From Pseudomonadales bacterium (lineage in GTDB: Bacteria; Pseudomonadota; Gammaproteobacteria; Pseudomonadales; Azotimanducaceae): a stretch of 64,000 nucleotides of DNA. The stretch lies in contig JAWKZN010000001.1 in assembly GCA_041395945.1 (NCBI GenBank), positions 3,100,001-3,164,000 of the forward strand, written 5' to 3'. The notes under the pieces are model-generated. The model saw only the letters and a program-made list of their open reading frames with translations, was not told where the DNA came from and made no database searches. Shown piece by piece: positions 16,567 through 24,313 of the stretch. The first letter of the stretch is position 1. Every line of letters starts with the position of its first letter. Made by a program: the position numbers and the translations under genes.

Positions 16567-17989
16567 TCTGGGGTCCAGGGGCCTCGATGCGCACTACCGT
16601 CTTCCAGCGACCGCTGCGGAAGCGCCAGATGAGCATCACCGTTTTCAGCAGATAGTCCCCCACCAGTGCGGCGTAGACCCAGACCACCGGCATGCCCAGG
16701 AAGGTGAACAGCGCAGCCAGCCCGCAACGCATGCCGATGAGACTGAACATGGTGGCCAGCAGCGGAAAACGGGTATCGCCTGCGCCGCGGAGGCTGCCAC
16801 CGATGGAGAAGTCTACCGCCAGCATCGGCATCATGGCACCCAGCAGATAGATGAACTCAACGGTGCGCGCAATCGTGACCTGATCATCTCCGATGAAAAA
16901 GGTAGTGATCTCACGGGCATACAACATGATCAGCGCACCCAGCGCGCCCATCGTCACCATGGCCAGCCACATGGAGCGCCAGCCACTGCGAGTGGCGGCA
17001 TCATGATCATTGGCCCCGAGGTGCTGCCCGACCAGGGTCGATCCCGCGATCGAGAAACCGAAGCCCACCGTCATGCAGACCTGCAGCACATTCACACCAA
17101 TGTTGTACGCAGCAAACGCCTCGGTGCCGTAGAAGTTGCCGATGAGCATGAGAAACACGAAGAAGCCAAGCTGGAATACGAACTGCTCGAGTGCTGCCGG
17201 ATAGCCTATGTCGAGCAGACGCCTGAGCCGCTCGCGGCGCCACCAGCCACCGCTGACGTGCTTGACCCGGAACTTCTGCTTCATCCACAGCGCCACGAGC
17301 AGGAAGCCGCCGACCGTGAAAGACAGTCCGGCAGCTACCGCGGCGCCAGCGACGCCCATCTCCGGGAAGCCGTATTTTCCGAACACAAACAGATACAGCA
17401 GAGGAATGTTGATCAGATTCACCGCACCGCTGATCCACAGAGGTGTCCATGCATCGCCGGAAGCACGCAGCGCGGCGCTGAGAATGAAGTTGACCGCGAA
17501 GGCGACATTGAAGACGCACAGCCAGCGGATATTGTCTGAAGCCATCTCGAGGGTGTGGGGATCGAGTCCGAAGACGCCGGCCACGTAGGGCGCCAGCGGC
17601 ACACCGAGCACGGCCACCACCAGCGACAGGGAGCCTGCGAGCACCAGCGAGGCCATGGTGACCCGGCTGGCTTCCCGGTAGTCGCGCGCGCCCCAGGATC
17701 TGGCTACCAGTGCTGTGGTACCTGCACTGACCGCCATGAGTATCGCCTGCATGGCAAAGAACACGCGCTGACCGGCGCCCACAGCGGCAAGCGCCTGGGC
17801 ACCGAGTTCCCCGATGAACTTGGTCTGCACCATGCCCACCAGGGTGAAGGACAGGTTGCCGAGAATAGACGGCAGAGCCAGCTGCCAGATACCCGGTCGC
17901 TGCCCTTCCTCGTCTTCGCTGGTCGGCTCTGTCTGCACTTTACTCAACACGCTGCTACTATTCCCCGCTTCGAAAACGGGGAACGCCAT
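16559..17989 (-). CDS. MATE family efflux transporter
   Basis: The protein is up to 476 residues with twelve predicted membrane segments in two halves. Motifs include LALPSILGNLSFTLVGMVQTKFIGELGAQALAAVGAG, LVARSWGARDYREA and, in the second half, GSTLVGQHLGANDHDAA and SIGGSLRGAGDTRFPLLATM. It should be a Na+- or H+-driven multidrug exporter. The start is uncertain. ATG 17989 overlaps the divergent hydratase start codon, while GTG 17950 or TTG 17947 would remove a non-conserved 13-14 residue leader and leave a short intergenic gap. It overlaps the glycosylase gene at its 3' end, so the two may be co-transcribed. Confidence 0.9.
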   Translation of the reverse strand: MAFPVFEAGNSSSVLSKVQTEPTSEDEEGQRPGIWQLALPSILGNLSFTLVGMVQTKFIGELGAQALAAVGAGQRVFFAMQAILMAVSAGTTALVARSWGARDYREASRVTMASLVLAGSLSLVVAVLGVPLAPYVAGVFGLDPHTLEMASDNIRWLCVFNVAFAVNFILSAALRASGDAWTPLWISGAVNLINIPLLYLFVFGKYGFPEMGVAGAAVAAGLSFTVGGFLLVALWMKQKFRVKHVSGGWWRRERLRRLLDIGYPAALEQFVFQLGFFVFLMLIGNFYGTEAFAAYNIGVNVLQVCMTVGFGFSIAGSTLVGQHLGANDHDAATRSGWRSMWLAMVTMGALGALIMLYAREITTFFIGDDQVTIARTVEFIYLLGAMMPMLAVDFSIGGSLRGAGDTRFPLLATMFSLIGMRCGLAALFTFLGMPVVWVYAALVGDYLLKTVMLIWRFRSGRWKTVVRIEAPGPQSA

Positions 17990-18788
17990 GACTCAATACA
18001 CCGACATCGCGGTGACACACGCCGACTATGTGACCACAGTCGAAATTCAGCGACCGCCCACCAACTTCTTTGATCACAGCCTCATCAGACAGATCGCCGA
18101 TGCCTTCGAAGCAGCTGACGAAAGTTCCGACTGCCGCGCGATCGTGCTGGCATCACAGGGCAAGCATTTCTGTGCGGGTGCCAATTTCGGCACCGGTAGA
18201 GAAGACGATTCCGGAAGCAGTGAGTTTACCGAGGATGGCTTCAGGAACACCACCGGTAAGCTGTATCGGGAAGCAGCCCGGCTGTTCGGCAACCGCACCC
18301 CGGTGGTAGGCGCCATTCAGGGTGCGGCGATCGGCGGCGGGCTGGGTCTCGCTCTGGTGCCGGATTTCCGAGTGGCTGCCCCTGAGGCCCGTTTCGCCGC
18401 CAACTTCGTGAAGCTCGGCATCCACCAGGGTTTCGGGATCTCCGTAGCACTGCCCCGCATCATCGGCGAGCAGGCGGCCGCTCTGATGCTGCTGACCGGT
18501 CGCAGGGTGAGTGGTGAGGAAGCCCTGGCGATGGGCCTGGTGGATGTGCTCACCGATCTGGCTTCGCTTCGCGATACTGCCACCGCCCTGGCCCGGGAGA
18601 TTGCCGGGAACGCACCGCTGGCCGTGACCTCGGTACGTACAACGCTGCGGAAGGGACTCGCCGACGCTGTCGTGGCCGCCACCGAACACGAACTCAAGGA
18701 ACAGCAGTGGCTGCGCGCAACGGCGGACGCCCAGGAAGGCATCCGTTCGGTCGCCGAGCGCCGCGCTGGAAATTTCACCGGAAAGTAG
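17988..18788 (+). CDS. Enoyl-CoA hydratase/isomerase
   Basis: The 266-residue crotonase-fold protein has the oxyanion-hole segments VLASQGKHFCAGANF and GAIQGAAIGGGLGLALVPDFRVA, followed by FAANFVKLGIHQGFG and GEEALAMGLVDVL. It probably hydrates or isomerises an enoyl-CoA. The Glu residues used by classical hydratase are not clearly both present: the position after GGGLGLAL is followed by Pro-Asp, and Lys/Gly occupy the LGIHQG loop. A variant crotonase reaction is therefore possible. GGGGA lies just before ATG 17988. It leads a three-gene plus-strand run with the LLM and SDR genes. Confidence 0.85.
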   Translation: MTQYTDIAVTHADYVTTVEIQRPPTNFFDHSLIRQIADAFEAADESSDCRAIVLASQGKHFCAGANFGTGREDDSGSSEFTEDGFRNTTGKLYREAARLFGNRTPVVGAIQGAAIGGGLGLALVPDFRVAAPEARFAANFVKLGIHQGFGISVALPRIIGEQAAALMLLTGRRVSGEEALAMGLVDVLTDLASLRDTATALAREIAGNAPLAVTSVRTTLRKGLADAVVAATEHELKEQQWLRATADAQEGIRSVAERRAGNFTGK

Positions 18789-18798
18789 GGACAACGGG

Positions 18799-19671
18799 AT
18801 GGATATCGGAAAGCTGGGTGTGTGGTACTTCTTCGACAGTCTGCCCGCAACGGCAGCGGCGGAGGCCGCACGCCGTATCGAATCGCTGGGATATGGTGCA
18901 CTGTGGATTCCCGAGTCCATCGGCCGGGACCCCCTGGTGACGGCATCCTGGCTGCTGGCGGGCACAAAAAAACTCACCCTCGCCACCGGCATCGTCAACA
19001 TCTACAACCGGGAACCCGGAGTAACCAAGCAGGCCCAGCGCACCCTCGCTGAGCAGTCGGGCGGCCGCTTTCTTCTGGGTCTTGGTGTGTCCCATGCCCC
19101 TCTGGTGGAAGGCGTGCGCGGCCTCAAATACGGCCCGCCCGTCGCCACCATGCGGAAATATCTCGAAGGCATGGACAAGGCACCCTACCAGGGCCTGCCC
19201 CTGTCCGAAGAACCCCGCCGCGTCATCGCCGCTCTCGGTCCGAAGATGCTCGAACTCGCCAGGGAACATTGCGACGGCGCACACCCCTATTTCAGCTCCC
19301 CCGAACACACCGCGATGGCGAGCGAGATCCTCGGAACAGACAGGATGCTCTGCGTGGAGCAGAAGGTGATTCTCGAAGCAGATCCTGCCAGGGCCCGCGC
19401 TCTGGCCCGACCGGTGGCACAGATTTATCTCGGCCTGCCCAATTACCGCAACAACTGGCTGCGCATGGGACTCAAGGAAAGCGACTTCGAAAACGGCGGC
19501 TCTGACAGATTCATCGACACAACCTTTGCCTGGGGTACCGCGGAACAGATCCGCACCCGACTCAAGGCGCACTACGATGCCGGTGCCACCCATGTCTGCA
19601 TTCAGCCGGTGAATCCGAATGGCCAGTTCGGCGACCTGCACTGGGAAGCCCTCGAAGCTCTGGCTGCCTGA
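18799..19671 (+). CDS. LLM-class oxidoreductase, F420-type (TIGR03620-like)
   Basis: The 290-residue TIM-barrel flavin/deazaflavin oxidoreductase has IESLGYGALWIPES, LATGIVNIYNREP, RFLLGLGVSHAPLVEG and AALGPKMLELAREHCDGAHPYF. These match the luciferase-like family often annotated as probable F420-dependent oxidoreductase (MSMEG_4141 type). No F420 biosynthesis gene is visible here, so FMN or F420 are both possible cofactors. It starts 10 bp after the hydratase gene, so they probably act in one pathway on a CoA thioester or ketone. Confidence 0.85.
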   Translation: MDIGKLGVWYFFDSLPATAAAEAARRIESLGYGALWIPESIGRDPLVTASWLLAGTKKLTLATGIVNIYNREPGVTKQAQRTLAEQSGGRFLLGLGVSHAPLVEGVRGLKYGPPVATMRKYLEGMDKAPYQGLPLSEEPRRVIAALGPKMLELAREHCDGAHPYFSSPEHTAMASEILGTDRMLCVEQKVILEADPARARALARPVAQIYLGLPNYRNNWLRMGLKESDFENGGSDRFIDTTFAWGTAEQIRTRLKAHYDAGATHVCIQPVNPNGQFGDLHWEALEALAA

Positions 19672-19726
19672 GGTACAGCAATAGCAGCGGGATCTATCGA
19701 CGGGAACCGGGGCACAAGGAAAGCTG

Positions 19727-20431
19727 ATGAGTGAATTCGAAGGCAAAGTCGTCCTGGTGACCGGCGCCGCCGGTGCGCTGGGCGCAGCAGTGGTGGATTT
19801 CTTCGCAGCCGCCGGTGCTCTGGTAGTGCAGTTCGATGTCGTGGCGATTCACAACGGTCATCCGAGCCGGATCTGCGATCTGACCGACGTGGATGCCTGC
19901 CGCCAGGCCGTGGACGCCGTCATCGCCGAGTTCGGGCCGGTGTCCGTGCTCGCCAACATTGCCGGCGGCTTCGCCATGGGTGAACGGGTGCACGAGACCA
20001 CAGACAAAACCTGGGACTTCCTCATGGGCCTGAACGCCCGCTCAGTGCTTAACATGGCCCGAGCCGTGATTCCCGGCATGCTGAAGAACACCACCGCAAC
20101 CGGCATCGGCGGCGCCCGCGGTAAAGTCGTCAACATCGGCGCCGGTGCCGGCCAGAAGGCCGGTGGCCGCATGGGGGCCTACAGCGCCTCGAAAAGCGTG
20201 GTCATCCGCCTCACCGAAGCCATGGCCGACGAGCTCAAAGGGGAAGGCATCAACGTCAACTGCGTGCTGCCCAGCATCATCGACACCCCGCGCAACCGCG
20301 CCGACATGCCGGATGCGGACTTCGATGCCTGGGTTACGCCGGCCGCAATGGCCAGGGTGATCGGTTTCCTCGCCTCCGGTGCGGCGGATCCGCTTCATGG
20401 GGTGGCGTTGCCGGTGTCCGGTCTCAGCTAG
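19727..20431 (+). CDS. Short-chain dehydrogenase/reductase
   Basis: The 234-residue protein has the nucleotide-binding motif TGAAGALGAAV near residues 12-22, the NIAG segment, the structural IGAGAGQKAGG in place of the usual Ser loop, and the catalytic Tyr-x-x-x-Lys in GAYSASKS. INVNCVLPSIIDTPRNR completes the fold. The catalytic Ser position reads Gly/Ala-rich, so which residue fills that role is unclear. It would use NAD(P)H on a hydroxy or keto group. It is the last gene of the hydratase-LLM-SDR set and ends just before a hairpin terminator. Confidence 0.88.
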   Translation: MSEFEGKVVLVTGAAGALGAAVVDFFAAAGALVVQFDVVAIHNGHPSRICDLTDVDACRQAVDAVIAEFGPVSVLANIAGGFAMGERVHETTDKTWDFLMGLNARSVLNMARAVIPGMLKNTTATGIGGARGKVVNIGAGAGQKAGGRMGAYSASKSVVIRLTEAMADELKGEGINVNCVLPSIIDTPRNRADMPDADFDAWVTPAAMARVIGFLASGAADPLHGVALPVSGLS

Positions 20432-20470
20432 CGGATATCAGCCAGCCGATAAATGAAAAGTCCGTAATGA

Positions 20471-20495
20471 AAAGCCCGCGCAGAGCGCGGGCTTT
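20471..20495. terminator. Bidirectional hairpin terminator
   Basis: AAAGCCCGCGC (20471-20481) pairs with GCGCGGGCTTT (20485-20495) around an AGA loop. It lies between the SDR gene (plus) and the PEP-CTERM gene (minus), and the A/T edges serve either direction. Confidence 0.85.
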
Positions 20496-20528
20496 CAGAC
20501 CAGGGTAGGTGTCAGAAATTCTGACAGC

Positions 20529-21350
20529 TCAGGTGGTTCGACGACGGCGGAAGAGACCGACCCCGAGCAGTCCGGTGCCAAGCAGGACCAGTGTGCCCGG
20601 CTCAGGAACGGAAACCGTGGACCCGCCATTGCAGGCAACATCCGAGCCCGATCCATTACCCGCACCCGGACCTGAACCGGGAATCGCAATGAATCTCATA
20701 CAGGCCGCCAACTGGCCGCTGTTGAAGCCTGCCAGCAGCGCAGACTGCACGTTTCCGGCGTTATTGGCGAAGCCGTTCAGTGAGAAACTAACGGAAAAGC
20801 CGCTCAGCGAGCCTGCGGATGCCAGCAGTCCACCATTGCCCCCTGCACCGCAGTTCGGACCGGAGAAGAAACAGGCATCGAATGTGGAGGCTTCACCCGG
20901 AAGCGTAGCGGTACCGTCTGTCTGCGCCCTCCAACCGGTTGGTGTAGACACCATGACGATTGAGCCCAGGGTGTCGAAGGCGACACCGGTCAGACGCACA
21001 TTGTTGAAAGCACTGCCGCCGACGCCGGTATTGCTGGTGTTGTCGATCGAGAAGCTCATCCGATAGAGGTTGGTGCCGATGTTCGACACGGAAAAGTCCA
21101 GTTCTCCGGACACCGCCGTGCCGTTGTTGCCGGAGGTATCACCGATCTGAATAATCACCGCATGGGAAGGCAGCGCCATCCCCAGAAAGCCCGCTGCCAC
21201 TAGAAACGCGACGCACCTGCGAGACAGCAATCGCAGCCCCCCTGTCAGACCCTTCACTCCGGCGACCTGCACGCTTTTCGAAACTGCCAAGATCTTTCCC
21301 CTGTTGAACCTGTTGGATAACTGGCTCGTTGTGCCACATCCGCGGCGCAC
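20529..21350 (-). CDS. PEP-CTERM sorting domain protein
   Basis: The C-terminus is a textbook PEP-CTERM signal: VPEPGTLVLLGTGLLGVG followed by a run of five basic residues. Such proteins are exported, cut by an exosortase and linked to extracellular polysaccharide. An N-terminal signal (RRCVAFLVAAGFLGMALPSHA) precedes a beta-rich, Gly/Ser/Asn-rich domain with a CFFSGPNC cysteine pair. The start is uncertain: GTG 21350 gives 273 residues with a long non-hydrophobic leader, and in-frame TTG or GTG codons near 21290 and 21255 would give a normal signal peptide. No exosortase gene is in the window. Confidence 0.85.
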   Translation of the reverse strand: MRRGCGTTSQLSNRFNRGKILAVSKSVQVAGVKGLTGGLRLLSRRCVAFLVAAGFLGMALPSHAVIIQIGDTSGNNGTAVSGELDFSVSNIGTNLYRMSFSIDNTSNTGVGGSAFNNVRLTGVAFDTLGSIVMVSTPTGWRAQTDGTATLPGEASTFDACFFSGPNCGAGGNGGLLASAGSLSGFSVSFSLNGFANNAGNVQSALLAGFNSGQLAACMRFIAIPGSGPGAGNGSGSDVACNGGSTVSVPEPGTLVLLGTGLLGVGLFRRRRTT

Positions 21351-21597
21351 TCGACGAGCACCAAATACAAGGCAAGTCTCGCGCCAGAAATTTTATTCCT
21401 TTTTTATCAATCGGTTAGCTCTGATAATCCGCCGCTCTACGGAATTTGTGTAAATCTATCCGACAGAATTTGCAGTCCGGCCTCATTTCCCTGTCAGGTT
21501 CCCTGACACCGTCTTTCGGACTTCCGTGTCCTCGCCTTAGCTGGCTGCGAATTCCAGACTTGAGCACATTCCAGGATTCTCGGAATGCGTTACGGAT

Positions 21598-21733
21598 GCG
21601 GGTTGGGGGAGGGCAGTGCGGAACCGTGTAGCAAAGCCGACGACGCCGACCAGACCCGCTTCGGGGCTGGTCGGCCGAGGAGGGAAGTCCGGAGGACCTG
21701 AGCGAGGTTCCGCACTGCCCTCCCCCAACCCGC
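21598..21733. other. Large structured inverted-repeat element in a 440-bp non-coding gap
   Basis: The gap 21351-21790 has no convincing gene. In it, 28 bases at 21598-21625 (GCGGGTTGGGGGAGGGCAGT...) are the exact reverse complement of 21706-21733. Outside these arms the pairing continues imperfectly (CTCGGAAT near 21580 with ATTCCGAG near 21750). Inside the 80-base interior, GCCGACCAG and CTGGTCGGC enclose CCC-GCTTC-GGG, making a second perfect hairpin, followed by GAGGAGGGAAGTCCGGAGGACC. The shape could be a non-coding RNA, a miniature mobile element or a palindromic intergenic repeat. Frames through it look like by-products. Confidence 0.7.
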
Positions 21734-21790
21734 AGGCTCGGCACGCTATTCCGAGCCCCTTGGATCACCCTCAGAGACTACGGATTCCGA

Positions 21791-22282
21791 TCAACTCAAA
21801 TCAGGCGTGAAGGAACCGTACCGCCCGCGAAAGAACAGCAGCGGCGGGGATTCCGGGTCGAGAATGTATATGTCCCGCACCCGACCCACGGCGATGGTAT
21901 GGTCACCCGCCTCGTGTTCCGCCTCGAGGTCGCAATCCACGTAGGCCACGACACCTGAGAGCACCGGCGAGCCGGTAATCCCCGGCCGCCAGTCGAGGCC
22001 GTCGAATTTGTCGATGCCGCTGCGGGCAAAGAGATCGCACAGTGACTGCTGGTCGGCACGGAGCACATTGACACAGAAGCTGCCCGATGCGCGCAGCCTG
22101 GGCCAGCTGGTACTGGTCTTTGCAGGACACAGTGCGATCAGTGGAGGATCCAGTGACAGGGAAGTGAAGGACTGAGCGGCGAAGCCGGCCGGCTCACCGT
22201 CCACACAACCGGTCGCGATCACCACCCCGGTACAGAACTGGCCCAGCACCGTGCGGAACTCCCGGGCATCGATCCGTGACAT
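21791..22282 (-). CDS. Flavin reductase-like FMN-binding protein
   Basis: The 163-residue protein (from ATG 22282) matches the flavin reductase-like domain: FRTVLGQFCTGVVIATG, GFAAQSFTSLSLDPPLIALCP, SGSFCVNVLRADQQSLCDLFA, then DHTIAVGRVRDI and a C-terminal LLFFRGRYGSF. Such proteins bind FMN and either supply reduced flavin to a two-component monooxygenase or act alone. The start at 22282 has AGGA ten bases upstream; the ATG three codons earlier directly abuts that AGGA. It is divergent from the acyl-CoA dehydrogenase at 22441. Confidence 0.88.
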   Translation of the reverse strand: MSRIDAREFRTVLGQFCTGVVIATGCVDGEPAGFAAQSFTSLSLDPPLIALCPAKTSTSWPRLRASGSFCVNVLRADQQSLCDLFARSGIDKFDGLDWRPGITGSPVLSGVVAYVDCDLEAEHEAGDHTIAVGRVRDIYILDPESPPLLFFRGRYGSFTPDLS

Positions 22283-22440
22283 GAAACACATTCCTGCAGC
22301 GACGAGGCACGACTATACCCCAGCCCGCACACCCTGCAGCGTCTGTCCCGGCCGAGTCCCGTCGAGCGGGAGCGCAACCAATCCAGGATCAAATTCCCTT
22401 AGAATGCGCACCAATCTGAATTCATACCGAGAGTAGACCC

Positions 22441-23634
22441 ATGACCGATCTGAGCGCATTCCGCAAAGAAGTCAGCACCTGGCTGGAAGAGAACTGTCCG
22501 GCCTCCATGCGCACTCCCATGACCGAGGAAGAAACCGTGTGGGGCGGGCGCCGGGAGCCCTTTGTGAATCCGGATTCGAGGGTCTGGCTCGAGCGCATGG
22601 CAGAGCGCGGCTGGACCTGCCCCACCTGGCCCAGAGAGTACGGCGGCGGTGGCCTCTCGGCGGAGGAAAACAAGATACTCGAGCAGGAGATGCGCCGCAT
22701 CAACGCCCGGCCGGCTTTGCAGAGTTTCGGGATCTGGATGCTCGGGCCGGCACTGCTCGAGTTCGCCACTCACGAGCAGAAACTCACTTACCTGCCACCC
22801 ATCTGCCGCGGAGAGATCCGCTGGTGTCAGGGTTATTCCGAACCCGGTTCCGGCTCGGATCTCGCCAGCCTGAAAACCCGGGCGGAAGATAAGGGTGACT
22901 ATTACCTGGTGAACGGTTCGAAGATCTGGACCTCCTATGCCGACCAGGCGGACTGGATCTTCTGTCTCGTGCGCACGGACTTGAGCGCGCCGAAACATGA
23001 AGGCATCAGCTTCCTGCTTTTCGACATGGAGTCACCCGGGGTGAGCACCACTCCCATCGGTCTCATCAGCGGGTCTTCGCCTTTCTGTCAGACCTTTTTC
23101 GACAATGTGAAGGTCCCCAAAGATCATCTGGTGGGAGAACTCAACAGAGGCTGGACAATCGCGAAACGCCTGCTGCAGCACGAACGGCAGATGATTTCCG
23201 GCATTGGAGGTATTTCCGCCCTTGGTGGCTCAGGTCGAAACCTCGAAGATATTGCCCGTGAGTATGCGGGTGAGCAGGACGGCCGCATCAGCGACCCTGC
23301 CCTGCGCGGCGACGTGATCCGCCACCGGATGAACGACCACGCTTTTCAATTCACGCTGCAGCGCGCGGGAGACGAGGCGAAGGCCGGCAAGGCTGATGGC
23401 AACCTTGCCAGCATCTTCAAGTACTACGGCACCGAGCAGAACAAGCGTAAATACGAACTGCTGCTCGACACCATGGGCAGTCAGGCGGTGGGCTGGGAAG
23501 GCGATGGCTTCAGCGCCCGGGAGCTCAACACCACCCGTCAGTGGCTGCGTTCCAAGGCCAACTCCATCGAAGGTGGCACCAGTGAGGTGCAGCTCAATGT
23601 GATCGCCAAACGTGTGCTCGGACTGCCGGACTGA
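22441..23634 (+). CDS. Acyl-CoA dehydrogenase
   Basis: The 397-residue protein has the N-terminal WLEENCP and PTWPREYGGGGLS, the FAD/substrate motifs GYSEPGSGSDLASLKTRA and NGSKIWTSYA, and the C-terminal IEGGTSEVQLNVIAKRVLGL. This form, with WQGYSEPGSGSDLA and EGGTSE, is common among the FadE-like enzymes that act on bulky or branched substrates, including sterol side chains, in actinobacteria and marine proteobacteria. The substrate here is inference. It stands alone, with LemA 62 bp downstream. Confidence 0.88.
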   Translation: MTDLSAFRKEVSTWLEENCPASMRTPMTEEETVWGGRREPFVNPDSRVWLERMAERGWTCPTWPREYGGGGLSAEENKILEQEMRRINARPALQSFGIWMLGPALLEFATHEQKLTYLPPICRGEIRWCQGYSEPGSGSDLASLKTRAEDKGDYYLVNGSKIWTSYADQADWIFCLVRTDLSAPKHEGISFLLFDMESPGVSTTPIGLISGSSPFCQTFFDNVKVPKDHLVGELNRGWTIAKRLLQHERQMISGIGGISALGGSGRNLEDIAREYAGEQDGRISDPALRGDVIRHRMNDHAFQFTLQRAGDEAKAGKADGNLASIFKYYGTEQNKRKYELLLDTMGSQAVGWEGDGFSARELNTTRQWLRSKANSIEGGTSEVQLNVIAKRVLGLPD

Positions 23635-23696
23635 CAATCAGGGTAGTATTCGACCCGACAGTTCTCGAATCTCCACAAGACTAAGAGGAAAACTGC

Positions 23697-24290
23697 ATGG
23701 AAACTATTGTCGTCCTCGTGGTGATCGCTGCGATCGCCTTCTGGATCGCCAGCATCTACAACAAGCTCGTGACCCTGAAGAACCGCTTCAAGAACGCTTT
23801 CTCCCAGATCGAAGTACAGCTCAAGCGTCGCTACGACCTGATTCCCAACCTGGTCGAAACTGCCAAGGCGTACATGAGCCACGAGCGCGAGACCCTCGAA
23901 GCGGTGATCGCTGCAAGGAACCAGGCGATGGCGGGATTGCAGGCTGCCGCCAGAGACCCGGCAAACGCAGATGCCATCAGGCAGCTCGGCAGTGCGGAAG
24001 GTGCGCTGGGTGGCGCTCTGGGCAGACTGAGTGTGGTGATGGAGGCCTATCCGGACCTCAAGGCCAACCAGAACATGATGCAGCTGTCCGAGGAGCTCAC
24101 CACCACGGAAAACAAGGTGGCCTTCTCGCGCCAGGCTTATAACGACCAGGTAACCGAGTACAACACCTACAAGCAGACGTTCCCACCGGTGCTGTTCGCC
24201 AACCTGTTCGGCCATGTCGGCGAGGCCGCACTGCTCGAGTACGAAGATCGGGAAGCGATGCAGGCGGCGCCCAAGGTATCTTTCAACTGA
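23697..24290 (+). CDS. lemA: LemA family protein
   Basis: The 197-residue protein has one N-terminal membrane helix (VVLVVIAAIAFWIAS) followed by the conserved YNKLVTLKNRFKNAFSQIEVQLKRRYDLIPNLV segment (broken here only by name) and the four-helix cytoplasmic or periplasmic domain ending in FGHVGEAALLEYED. LemA proteins often sit next to M48 peptidases or TPM-domain proteins, as here, but their role is not well defined. AAGAGGAAA precedes the ATG. The gene leads a lemA-M48-ppx run. Confidence 0.92.
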   Translation: METIVVLVVIAAIAFWIASIYNKLVTLKNRFKNAFSQIEVQLKRRYDLIPNLVETAKAYMSHERETLEAVIAARNQAMAGLQAAARDPANADAIRQLGSAEGALGGALGRLSVVMEAYPDLKANQNMMQLSEELTTTENKVAFSRQAYNDQVTEYNTYKQTFPPVLFANLFGHVGEAALLEYEDREAMQAAPKVSFN

Positions 24291-24313
24291 CAGCAGCGCC
24301 TGGAGTTGCCTGA

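Noticed and set aside
16544..17539. 331-codon frame opposite the MATE gene
   Set aside because: Low-complexity His/Gln/Arg sequence; the MATE frame is clear.
21415..21768. Open frames through the large hairpin element
   Set aside because: They read through the inverted arms and show no protein-like composition.
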